Assembly (NCBI RefSeq): GCF_020497125.1
Contig: NC_059082.1
Span: forward strand, 47,638,524-47,702,523
DNA: 64,000 nucleotides
Source of the DNA: Mauremys mutica
Taxonomy: Eukaryota > Chordata > Testudines > Geoemydidae
Direction: 5' to 3'
Shown here: positions 23,020 to 35,000 of the stretch, piece by piece
Layout of the letters: each line of letters opens with the position of its first letter
How positions within the stretch are numbered: position 1 is the first letter of the stretch
Position numbers and translations under genes: made by a program
Notes under the pieces: generated by a model
Databases searched by the model: none
Told to the model about the DNA's origin: nothing
What the model saw: the letters and a program-made list of their open reading frames with translations, nothing else

Positions 23020-24260
23020 GTCCTGAGCCAGGATGTCCCCTCTCCCCTGCTCTGTGGAGATGGGGTACAGGGGCTGGTAGAAGGGGACACCCTGACATCA
23101 GCATCCCTCCACCCCACTCTGTACACCCAGAAGGAGGGTCCTGGGAGCAACTTGGCTGCAAAGCAGCAGGGTGAGGGGCACCTGAACACACACACTGCCA
23201 GATGTGCATGGCACTTGAATCCCTCCTGGGCAGCTGCCCAACAGCACTTAGAGGGAACACAGGTTCAGTCACATATTTAATTAACGCATTTTTTTTTAAC
23301 GAGCATCAGCAGCATGGAAGCATGTCCCCTGGAATGGTGGCTAAAGCATGAAGGGGCATACGAATGTTTAGCATATCTGGCATGTAAATACCTTGCAACG
23401 CCAGCTACAAAAAGTGCCATGCAAATGTCTGGTCTCACTTTCAGATGACATTGTAAGTAAGAAGCGGGCAGCATTATCTCCCGTAAATGTAAACAAACTT
23501 GTTTGTCTTAGTGGTGGCTGAACAAGAAGTAGGACTGAGTGGATTTGTAGGCTCTAAAGTTTTAGATTTTTTTTGTTACATAACTGTACTCAAAAACAAA
23601 ACAATCTACATTTGTAAGTTACACTTTCACAATAAAGAGATTGCACTACAGTACTTGTATGAGGTGAATTGAAAAATACTATTTCTTTTGCTTATCAGTT
23701 TTACAGTACAAATATTTGTAATAAAAAATAATATAAAATGAGCACTGTACACTTTGTATTCTGTGTTCTAATAGAAATCAATATATTTGAAAATGTAGAA
23801 AAACATTCAAAATATTTAATAAATTTCAATTGGTATTCTATTGCTTAACTGTGTGATTAATCGCGATTAATTTTTTGAGTTAATCGTGTGAGTTAATTGC
23901 GATTAGATCGACAGCCCTAATATATATATAAACAAACAGAATTGAGACATTTTTACCACTAAAAAAATAGAATAAATCTTGCTTAAACCATGTAAAAAAA
24001 GACTATCTCCTGTTATAATAATAGACATCAAATCTCTTTCTATCCCTTGCTTACATTTAAGTATTAAAAGTTTTAAAGTGTTTTCCTGCAACTTACCACA
24101 GTCCGGCTTTTTTGCCAACCCTATCCCACCCACAAAGTACATTTTGGCAGTGCTATTTTGCCCTATTATGACAGTGGGTCCTGTGGGATCCCAGTCCTGC
24201 TGCAAGGCTTTGATTCACACCCTAGCTTGCCGCGAACTAAATGTTTGTGTAGACAAGCCC

Positions 24261-25899
24261 TGAGAAACAACCTCTGACAGTCACCAGCATTTGACAGCAG
24301 CTTCCTCCCCTGCCCCCTCAGATTCTTACTCTAAATATCCTCAAGGGGACATACTTATCATGGAAATCTATCCACTGATGCTCAGTATACACCTCAATGC
24401 AGTCCATTTCCTGTGACCCTTTACTTCCTTCTCATCAGAGCAATTCCCACCCCTGCTGGGGGAGGGGGAATGGCTCCCTTCAGAGCCCCTCAATACTGAT
24501 TTCATTGGCAGTCACAAAGGGAAGCCTAATCCGCAAGGCACAACAGAGCTTGCTGCTTGCCTTTGCAGCACTTCTAGTGAGAAGGCAAGCTGGGATCAAT
24601 TATATGAGTTCCACACCTGCACAGCCATCATTTCGCTCCCAGGAGCACTACAATGGGTAGTCACCGGCCTCTGGAACATCCATCCTGACAGGGAGAGGAG
24701 GATGCTGTTCAGAGATTCTATGGAGGCAATGACTCAAGACCTCCCTTGCACTTAGACCAATGACGGTTTTGATCGGGTAGCCCAGATGCATCCTGAGACT
24801 AAGACAGAAGTGATGCTAGACTTGATTTAGAGAGGACCACCTTCTCTAGCCATAAAGGACAATGTAGCACTTCCTTAATCTTAAAAAAGTGGCCAACAGA
24901 GGGGAACCATTATTTGCTACCAAATACAAACAGATTCGGAAGAGTGTAGGAAGGAAAGCAGGATTCAGTTGGGGGGAAGAGGACAAACCCCCCTCCACAA
25001 AAAAACAACAACACAAAATGCAACAAGACATTTAGATGGTAAGAACACATTATTTAATGTCTGTAGCCTTTACAAATATTCCTGAGCCCTGACACCTTCC
25101 AGGGAGCCAAAAGACAGTGTGTTCCTTAGGTTAGGCATGATAAGATACAGACTCAGTAAACAGACTTCAGAGCTCTTGTAGAGACTTTATGTCATCACAC
25201 ATGCCTTCATAGGCATATTCTGTACCAAATACTTATGGCTTCAGAGTGAGATGGCTCAGCTAGGATCTAGGGTCAGAGGATCTGGCATGACGCCAACAGC
25301 AGTCACTGCGAACTAGGAAGTACCATGTGTGCAGCACTACAGAAGCAATTGGGGGAAGGTAGCAGCAGCAGGAGTTGGGGGTGGAGATTACTGGTGCTAT
25401 TCAGTTCAATAAGGGAAGGGTTTCCTGTCCTGGACCACTACCAATATTTGCCACAGAGACCAATAGCTACACACAATTTACAGCGCCAAGAATACTGCAG
25501 AAATGAGCAGGAGCACCACAGCATGAGGGGGGCCATCTTCGCAGTGTACTAACGTAGCAGGAGTTCATGGGCAGATTAAATATTCTCTGTGTGACTAGAA
25601 AAAGCTGCACCACCTGTGCCCCCCGTAGCCCATTCCAGGACATTCAGAAGGCAAATGGTGTTGCAAATGCACACTCCCCTTAGAGAGCAATGGTAAGCTC
25701 TAGCAAGGTCTCTTCAAGGCTTTAGTAGTGACAGTATCACTTCCCTTTCCCAGATCTCTGCAAACTGGTCCTAAGGACACCCTTTCCCCTGAAAAATGCT
25801 TTAAAATAGCTTTGACATTCCCCATTGCCCATTGGCTTGGTCCACGACTGACAGTGCTGCAAAGATGTGGTCAACGAGAGTCCAGCCTTAGAAACACGC
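24261..25899. other. Intergenic between IGFALS and NUBP2; NUBP2 3' UTR at its end
   Basis: No coding exon was found. The NUBP2 3' UTR probably occupies the right part. A minus-strand ATTAAA lies at 25053-25058, which would give a UTR of about 0.85 kb. Confidence 0.4.
25053..25058 (-). promoter_or_regulatory. Candidate NUBP2 polyadenylation signal (ATTAAA)
   Basis: The minus-strand sequence reads CATTAAATAATG, 0.85 kb after the NUBP2 stop. The variant signal is common in vertebrates, but no transcript evidence is available. Confidence 0.35.
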
Positions 25900-26045
25900 T
25901 CAGGAGCCCTGAGGGGATGTCCTGTCCAAGATCTGCTGGGCGATGTGAGCAAGGGCAGGGAAGGCAGAGCTCTTGGGAAACTCCTGGATGAAATCTCTGC
26001 CTTCCTCCAAGCTCTGAGTGAGCTGGGGATCAAGGGGAACACATC
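25900..26045 (-). CDS. NUBP2: NUBP2 coding exon 7 (C-terminus)
   Basis: The acceptor CCCACACAG precedes GA|TGTGTTCCC. It completes the Gly codon split with exon 6 and encodes [20 protein letters not shown] and on to a stop at 25900-25902. Confidence 0.95.
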
Positions 26046-29000
26046 CTGTGTGGGAGGGCAAAGGGAGAGAATGACTGTGAGACCACTGGGACAAGTTACA
26101 AAGATGAGAGTATACACATGCAAGTTGGAGACACAGAAAGGTGGGAGTGAGACACCCACATCAACCGAAGAGAGACAGAACGATAAGACAGACAGAACTG
26201 AGTATTAACCTCCTTACTGCTCACCTGCAAGACAACGTTCTAGACATGCGGCACCATACCAGACATTTTCTGGGTAGAAAGGAGCTATAAGTGCTTCTAG
26301 CACCACAATCAGCAGAGATTTACCCTGGCATCATTGTCAAGACTATTGCTCCTTGATTAGGGGGAGGAATAAATAATTAAGGAAGTTTAAATAAATTCCT
26401 CATTTCTCTCACAGGAGCTCTGCTGGACTCTCAGTGGTGCTGCCTGTGTTTGCCGTTACCTGACGGCAGGCAACTAGGATCGCTCCAAATGTCCCACCAT
26501 ATCCAAAACCAGACTGGACTGTCAGGTTCTCTGCCTCTGTTCTCTACTGGCCAGACATACAATGACCACATCCTTTTGGCAGCTCTATGCTCGTCTCCCA
26601 AACCAGACTCTCTTCGGACCTCAACTGGAGATGCCCCTCCTTAGCTTGCAGTTTGATTTCTGGACCTCATTCCATGCTCCTTGTGGCACTGTGTTCTCAC
26701 CACTCACCAACCATTTGCTCTTTTGATCGACCCCTCCCTCTAGGGAGGGCTCTGTATTCAAAAGGCACTCACCTAGGAATGGGACTCCAGCATGCCTGGC
26801 CAGCTCTTCACCACCCCCTTTGGAAAAGAGGTTTGTGCACTCCTGGAAGAGCAGAAGAAACAGCATTTAGTCACCACGAACTTCCCGAAGCGGAAGTTCT
26901 GCAGACCGCCGGACATCACAGATGGGCAACACGACTGTTTATCTGGATACATTTAATGCAGAGAATGATACCGTTATCTGAACAAGCAACACTCATTTGC
27001 CTCTGGGAGCTGCTGATCCCCCCACTTCATGCACTTCCTCAAAGACATTCTTATCCCTCATCACCCACTAGGAAGACAAAAGAGTTGCCTCTCCTGAACC
27101 TACCCCAACAGCCAGCCAACGAAGGAGGGCAGGGTCCACAAAGTGGTACAGCTAGCCGCTCGCCTCCAGAGACCTACCACATTACCTTCATGGCATTCCC
27201 TGGTCTCTCAGCAGCCAAGGGACCACAGTCAAGAAAAGTCAATTCAAACCCAGGCCTCAAGCACAATGTAGCAGATTGAGGCAGGGGAGTGCTCAGCTGT
27301 GGGTCAGTTTTAAAGGGCTCACCAAACAGTGCGGGCAGACGAAACCACTCATGTTCTCTACAATCCCGATCACTTGCAATCCTGTCTTCTTACAGAACGT
27401 CAGCTCTCGCCTGACATCCCCTACAGACACCGCCTGTGGGCACAGAGTCACGGGGTATCAGTGATAAAGGGCCAACAAAATCAGAGAGGTGAATGTCTGT
27501 CTTTCTGCCCATACATCCAGTGCTGCCAATCCTTGAGATTAAGACAGGGTACACAGACACAGATTGGAGGGATGAAGGGAGTAGAAATGCAGAACTAATA
27601 GCCATAGAGAGACACTGACACTCATACAGGGTCATGTAAAAACAAACCTAAAGGCATAATGGGGTCGATAAAAAATTAGTTTGGCATGACCCAGGGCAGG
27701 GTGTGGAAACATCTGCCCCAGCAAGCATCACATACCTGTGGCGTCGTGACCAGGACTGCCCCGAGAGGCTTATATGGGCGAAGGGATTCTACCGTAGAGA
27801 TGTGCTCATCCGAGGTCCCCGGAGGCGTATCCACAATGAGGAAGTCAAGATCTCCCCAGGTCACGTCGGAGATAAATTGCTTTATCAAAGCTGCCAAAAC
27901 AAAATGGAGGAAAATCTTTGCTTTCAGCTGAGGTGTGGTCTGTAATCTCAACAGTGTGGTAGCAGCAGTTGTTAGATATCAGATCACCACATTGTGTGAA
28001 CAGATAGGTGCAAAAGAATAGACTTAAGTAGGAAGAGAAGCCCTGCATCAACAGAAGCAGTGGCAGTGCCATCTTCCCTCAGGGTCTCTATCCTGCCCTA
28101 CAGGGAATGCATATAGGTGGCAAGGGGATAGTTCAGTCTCCAAGGGCATCGAGATTCTGTTCTGTGCGCCAACAATAGCGATCATTATAGACACCTGTCC
28201 AGAGAGCACAGGACAGATCTACCATCTCATTCCCCAGGGCTGATTTACACTACACAGTTAGATCAACATAAGGCAGCTTATGTCAACCTAATTTTCACAC
28301 TACAGCCGTGCTCCTGCAGATGTAAGAGCCCCATTACACCGACATAATAGCTTCACCTCCAAGAGAGGCATAAGGCTTATATCAGTGTAGTTAGGGCAAC
28401 GCAGTGTCTCTGTAGACCAGGGGTCCCCAACGCGGTGCCCGCGGGTGCCATGGCGCCCGCCGGGGCGTCTAAGTGTGTCCGCGTACCAGCCGGCGGATGA
28501 GCATCTGGCAAAATGCTGCCGACAAGCATCATCATCCAGAGGCGTTGCCGCCAAAATGCCGCCAAAAATCAGTGGCATTTCGGCGGCGACGCCTCTGGAT
28601 GATGTTGCTTGTCAGCAGTATTTCGGCGGTGACGCCTATTGACATTGCCGCTTGTCAGCGGCATTTTGGCAGATGCTCGTCTGCCGCCACGATCCTCCGT
28701 GGCTCATTGCCTGGTGCCTGCCAGACGAAAAACGTTGGGGACCACTGCTGTAGACACTGTGTCCCTTACATCGGCTGTCTTGTCAATTTCACGGCAGGAG
28801 CCATGCTCCTGGCAGGGAGTTGAGGTAAAAAGCCCAGGGCGGCTTCGGACCCCGATCCCAGCTGGGAGCCAGGGGAAGAAGCCAGAAAGGGAATGGGAAC
28901 TTCAGATGATGACCAGGCCTAGACTGAAAGCAACAACTTAGAGGTCAACGGCTACCTACATCTAGTCTGTTATCCAGCTCTAGTTCGCCTGCTCAAATGT

Positions 29001-32000
29001 GGCAAGAACTACAGACTGCAACCCATGCCTAAGCACAAGGGGATAATGAGCCATATGCAAGATGAGACCAGCCTGTAAGTAAGGCAAGCAAGAGTTTCAA
29101 TGAGTTTCATCTTTGCAGGAGGTGCCCTTGCTGTAGGACAGTGATTCCCAAACTGTGGGTGTGCCCCTCCAAGCCGGGCCTGGAGCCCTGTTCCACCCCC
29201 AGCCACAACTTCACTCTGCCCCCTGCTCTGCCCCCAGCCCAGCTCTGGTCCCAGCTGCAGCTCCACCCTGCCCCCAGGCCAGTTCCATCTCTTGCCCCAG
29301 CTTTGTCCCCGCGTCTCCCACCAAGTTCTGCCCCCAGCTCTGCTTCAGCCCAAGCTCCTTCACTGGGGATAGAAGCCTTGGCTGGGCAGTAATGGAGAGG
29401 GGGCACAACAGGAAAAGTTTGGGCACCATTGCTGTAAGGTCACTACCAAGAGTAAAAGCATTCTGTACCGTTTTTCTTGGGTCCTCTCCAAACCACAGCA
29501 TCATCTGGCTTCTCCAGCAAGAAGCCAATCGACATGAGAGAGATGCTTTTGTCCTGGTCGACGAAGACAGGCACCCAGCCACTGTCACACTGGTGCACGC
29601 CCTTGCCCTGGACTTTGAGCATTTGAGGGATGCTGGGGCCACATAGGTCCACATCCAGAATTCCCACCTGCCAGTGAATACGGGGAACCAGTCAGACAAT
29701 CCCTTACACTAAGACAGCACAGAGGGCCACCACAGTGGCAAAACATAACTCTTCACTGATTTCTACAGCCCAGACCTTATGGAAAGGATGGCTTAGAAGC
29801 CTACACATCATATTTGAAATACACAGGAACCACATGTTCAAATCCCAGATGAGTTCACACAGCCTTTCCCCTTTCCAAGGGAGATCAGTGTGTTGTCACT
29901 GAACTTCTGGACAGAGATCTTTCAAATGAGACCTTAAAAACCATGGCCCATCTGCTCTGCAGGACTTGAGAGAGCCTTTGGGGCATTTTGTTTGCCCTGT
30001 GTCCTCAGCCACAATTCCCCACTACCACTATTGTTCTGCTGAGTGGCTGTCCCTCCCTTCTCCATAGGCAAAGCCCAATGTCCTCTCAGACCCCTAGAAA
30101 CTTTTAGAGGGATTTTGCCTCCCCTTTCTTTTTCCTACTCATACTCATGCCCTATAACTCGGCATTGCCCACACAACAGCTCCCCTGAAACAGGACAGGC
30201 AAGACAACAGGAGGCCTTGGAGAGCAATAACAGCATAATAGTATATTAAAGCCCGCCAAGCCCAGGGGAGACATTACTTAGGAAAGGGAGGCAACATAGC
30301 CTAGCAATTCCATTGAGGTCCAGGTGTCAAGGAACCTGAGGGTTTTGTTGTTTTTTTTTAATAGAATATCAGGGTTGGAAGGGACCTCAGGAGGTCACCT
30401 AGTCCAACCCCCGGCTCAAAGCAGGACCAATCCCCAGACAGATTTTTGCCCCAGATCCCTAAATGGCCCCCCTCAAGGACTGAACTCACAGCCCTGGGTT
30501 TAGCAGGCCAATGCTCAAACAACTGAGCTATCTACTCCCGGTTCTTCCACTGTCTCATTGTGTGACTTTAGACAACTCACTTCCCCACTCTGTGCCTATT
30601 TCCCTATTAGCATAAGGTGGACAATTATAATGAACAAGTTTTGCACAGCGCTTTCATAATATTTTGCACATATATAGTATCTTTATCGGAGGACCTTAAA
30701 GCTGCACATTGCAGCTTTTTTGGTCAAATAAATGCATAAAAATCAGAAATCATAGTAAAAATAACTTTTGCTCAATCTCAGCAGGATCTTAATGACTAAA
30801 TAAAAAATGCTACAAGATGCTACAAGATGCTTAATACCTAGATTATGAGCGTAAAACCCCAGACTAGAATCTTGGGTGCACATGGGGAAGGAGAATACAC
30901 TCATGACTGCCACATGGAAGCTTGCTCACCTTCTTCCCAACATGCCGTAAAGCCAAAGCCAGCTCGGTGGAGATGGTGCTTTTTCCCACGCCTCCTTTCC
31001 CTGAGAGCACTAGAAGGATGTGTCCAACCCCAGACAGGTTACCTCTCTCTGTGAAGGACAACAGAACAACGTTGAGGCATCCCTGCGCCTCTACACAGCA
31101 TCATGCTGCACGAAGGACAGCAATGCCATAGGCTGCCAGCTGAGTGAATCCTCACATTTCACAGCTAGGACATCATTCCCACTAAAGGAGCTATCACCAT
31201 GTAACGTACAGAAAAGACATTTTGGCTAAGGTGTTGCAGAGTGTTTAAAAATAGTGGGGCAACCTGAGTCAAAATGTGGTTGATTTTGAGTAGACAATTA
31301 TCCACTAGGAACACGGCTGTGACTCATCAGCTCAACATACAGCCAGTGGGTGGTAAGGACTTTAGCTCTGATTCAGCAAAGCACTTAAACTGACCTCAGT
31401 GGGACTTAAGCACATGCTTAAATGCTTTTGTCACTACTGCTCTGGGCCAGATTGCAATTTGGGACCTAGTGAAAAGCTCTGGGCCTTCCCTCTCCTCAGC
31501 CGTCCAGTCCCCTAGGAGTTTCCTTCTTTCTGTGCTGTGTAGATCTTGTTTTTCTGGATGTGTCAGTTTCTTGTTTTAAATTTTCTTCAGTTTGCTTGCT
31601 GCACAGTCAGTATTTGCTCTGGTCTAAACAATTTCTGTGTGCTTTCAGTCCCCAGAGAAGGGCTGTGAACACATTCTTTTGAGATTCTTTAAATGGAGTA
31701 TAGCTAGAGGGCCTCAAGGGGTACTGGCAGAGGTGGGAGAAAATCCGAAATCTGTGATCTAAAGATCCATCTAGAGACAAGAACTACACAGCTCTGAACG
31801 CAAGAAAAATTCAAAATCGAGATAAATCCCTTGAAAGCCCCAGCAGACCTGCATTAACACACTCATTTCACTCCTGTAATGACACCGGGGGAGGATTACA
31901 CCTTTGAACCATCCCGAGACTGAAGTTCTGTATTGAGTCACAGCACAGATAAATGGCAGTGCGAGATTCCTCACCAATGGAATTCAACTTTGACCCAAGG

Positions 32001-35000
32001 GGACCAGCTTTATGCATGAGGGAGGAGGAGGATGGGTATTGTTACAAGGTTCTGGAGCTCAGGGCAAATGATGCTGCCTCATGGCAAATTAGGGACCTTG
32101 GTTAGTTTCTGAACTCACATGCTATATTTAGCAGAGGGCTGGAACTTGCTGTACCTCCAGGACCAAAGATCACTGACAATTTTAAGGACTAATGTCTCAT
32201 GAACCACCAGAAACAAAGCTTATATACCACAGGTTTTCAATAAACCCATCTTTCCAAAGGCAGATAGAATTCATCTCTGGGATCTTGTGTTCCAGCAAAG
32301 GCCTTTACTGCTAAAAATCAAATCTGGATTGTTATGTGGGAGCAGGGGAAAGAAGCAAGGGATCAATGAGAGTAACCTGATTTTACAGCAAGAGTGTCAC
32401 CTAATTTTGTTTTAGGTATGTTTTGTTATGGATTGTTACTTTAAGTGTTTCATAAACAAAGTTAAGATCAGCACCTCTGCTGTGATTTGCAAATCTGGCA
32501 CAACTTCCTGAAGATTTTTTCTAAGGCCCTAATTATAGCTAAATCATTATCTGTACTTCTGCACTAGTGGGACCAGGTGTCCAGTGGAGAACTCCCTCAC
32601 CTGACTCAGAGATAACAGAGGACTATTTGAATTCCAATGGCTCCTCACATTCCTGAATGGTCAGTAACACATCCTGGAAACCCTAAGGACTCAGACATAA
32701 AGGTAAACACAATGCTTATTAAGTCCAGGAAAAAACAGGAATAGCTAGGAATAGTTAACATTGAGTCATCAAGGAATTTCCCGAAGCTTCACATATCAAA
32801 GTGGGGTGTACCTCACACTGGTTCTGTTCCCTGAATCTGAACCATCAGAAGCAGCACTTGAGAGGAAGATGTGGTCTCCTGCTTCAGAGGGATTTTCCAG
32901 TGTTTTAGGGAATATAAAATAGCAATCAAGGAAGAGGAAGACTCCATTTTACAGAAGAACAAGCTGAGTGAGAAAAACAGACTTCATCTTGAGATGGAGC
33001 CTGCTTTTACCATGGGAGAAGTAATCAGGAACTCAATCAAAGGTAACTCATAGCACAGATCTCTGCTCTCTTTCTCCTTTGTAATGAAAGGAAGAAATTG
33101 CAAGACATTTCCATAGGTGTTTAATATCTAACATCCTTTTATGTAGGTTCTCTCTCTCCCATAATTTTTAAAACCTCTTTGGTTGTATACAGATTGATTG
33201 TCTGATTGTCATATTGTTGGGGAGCATATTAGGTGGCATTTACAAGGGTAGCATTGTTATTGTTCTCTCAAAGGGGCCAAGGATGAGAGAAAGCAGTGAG
33301 TTCCAAAGATCCACAAAAGGACATAACTGCCATTTTAGGTACCTAAAGCTAACATATGAATGGGAGGACTCAGATCCTCAAACCCTCTATTCAGCTGCTG
33401 TCTAATCCCATAGGTGCCTACATCCCTCCTGGGGGACGCACACAAAACCACTGCGGTCCTGACATCGCCAAGCTGCTCAGTGCCCTAGGTCATGCTTAAG
33501 TTCTGTCAAAGCTGATTCCCCATTCTGGCACTTCGAGTGCAGAAGGTGGGGGCCCGCAAGGATTCTAAAAATTAATACTGGCCACTCCAGGCTTGCATTA
33601 AACTCCCAAGGTTACGACTTTTCTCTGACTTTGGATGGGTAGATGCTGCCACCACCCAAGTGCAAAACCCCCTTTTTGAGAACCCAGAAAGGCACACTTG
33701 GGAATTCCTTCCTCTGGGGTATCCTCAAGCCTCCCTCGAGGAAGAGCTGAGAAAGAAAAACAAAGAAAATCAGCTGTTGCCACCAGCTAATTAAACAACA
33801 AAAATCCTAATCCTGTTCTTAGAAAAGGTAAATTTTATTAAAAAGAAAAAAAAATACATCTGGAACTTAGGCTATTGCTAGATTTTAAAAGAGCAAATAT
33901 AATAATTAAGCATCAAGAATAGTTTTCTTGAGGTCCAGCTTAATGGTTACATGCAAACCAAAAGCATTTGGGGGTTAGCACAGAGAAGTCCACAAGCCAT
34001 AAAGAAATAAGAGAGAGAAACCTAATCACATCTTCCTAGACATTTCCTGATCTACTTGCATATCTGGGGTTTCAAGTGAGTAGTTTCTAGGTATGATTTA
34101 ATGATTTTTCATACCTGGCGCAAGCTTTTACAGCATAGTCCAGCCCTGTTCCTGCTCTCCACGAGACCCACCACAGACAGACAAAAGGGGAATCTTGTTT
34201 CAATTTTAAAAAGCTCTAGCCTTCTCATTAGCTCTTTTAGCCAGATGTCCACTCACTTCTTTTACCTATGCATGCAGTCAAACATTTTAACCCTTTACAG
34301 ATAAAGCAAGTAGAGAACAGCTACCAAGAGGGATTTAATAGCTAACTGGCTGTCCATAAAAGGGAGCTATCCCTCCCACCCCCCTTCATTTATAGAATCA
34401 TAGATTATTAGGGCTGGAAGGGACCTCAAGAGATCATCTTATCATAAGCCCCAATGGAATTCACAAGCTAGGTGCCCTTCCCTCCCATCTCACTTGCAGG
34501 GCCTGATCCAGCAGGTGTTCTCTGAAGGCCTCACACAAGAGACAGGTGGGTGGCATGCAGAAGAATGCCCGATAACCCAGTGGTCAGGACTCTCACCTGG
34601 GAAATGGCAAGGACCTGAATTGGGATCACTCATATTCCAGGAAAGTGCCCATCTGCATGTGATGGGGTGTTCTAGGGCAGGTCTCCCACAGCCACTCCTG
34701 TTGGAACTGGACCACTTTGTATGGATAATTAACTATTCACTGGGCCAGAAAGAGATTGATTCTACAACCTAGTGGTTAGGTCACTCACCCAGGATGTGGG
34801 AGCCCCAAATTCATTCCTGCTCCAATGAACATTTAATGATTTATACAAAATGGAACAGTTCCAACCAGAGAGACTGAGAGAGACCCACCCCAAAACACAC
34901 AGTAGCATGGGGGTCAATCCTCCCCAGGGATGGATGCCCAAGTCCGTCAGAACAGGGATTTGAAAATGGGTCCTCCACCTTCCAAGTGAGTGCCCTAACC

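Larger units (their letters stand above)
20825..23920. mobile_element. Fold-back hAT element, two inverted 3' halves
   Basis: The ends are TTAGGGCTGT and ACAGCCCTAA, with internal GATTAATCGCGATTAA-like palindromes. The left arm (20825 to about 21410) and right arm (about 23281-23920) are inverted copies of the same transposon 3' end. Both encode the ACK-LAT-A and GDIV-like stretch of a hAT C-terminus, on the minus strand at left and the plus strand at right. Between the arms lie more transposase remains, a SINE, a hAT MITE and other DNA. The flanks are low-complexity TA repeats, so the target duplication cannot be read. Confidence 0.75.
20419..24260. mobile_element. Outer Harbinger-like element split by later insertions
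   Basis: The left end (GGATCCGTCTTCACAAACAT) and the right end read in reverse (GGGCTTGTCTACACAAACAT) form an inverted repeat that continues over about 40 bases: CAAACATTTAATTCACCGC on one side, GCGAACTAAATGTTTG on the other. Flanking triplets are TTA (20416-20418) and TGA (24261-24263), near the TWA target of PIF/Harbinger elements. Almost all of its interior is later insertion. Confidence 0.6.
27891..29468 (-). other. NUBP2 intron 3, hosts two hAT-like MITEs
   Basis: The 1.6-kb intron contains the MITEs at 28418-28747 and 29139-29431. A GTCTACACT-type repeat occupies about 28240-28830, split by the first of these. Confidence 0.7.
29668..30929 (-). other. NUBP2 intron 2 with a SINE-interrupted MIR
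   Basis: A 1.3-kb phase-0 intron. About 30286-30345 plus 30541-30690 is one MIR, split by the SINE at 30361-30539. About 29830-30070 resembles an unnamed old amniote repeat. Confidence 0.65.

Noticed and set aside
22626..23272. Open frames of 136-189 codons on the minus strand
   Set aside because: They run across the boundary of a hAT MITE (22660-23019) and lack any conserved domain.
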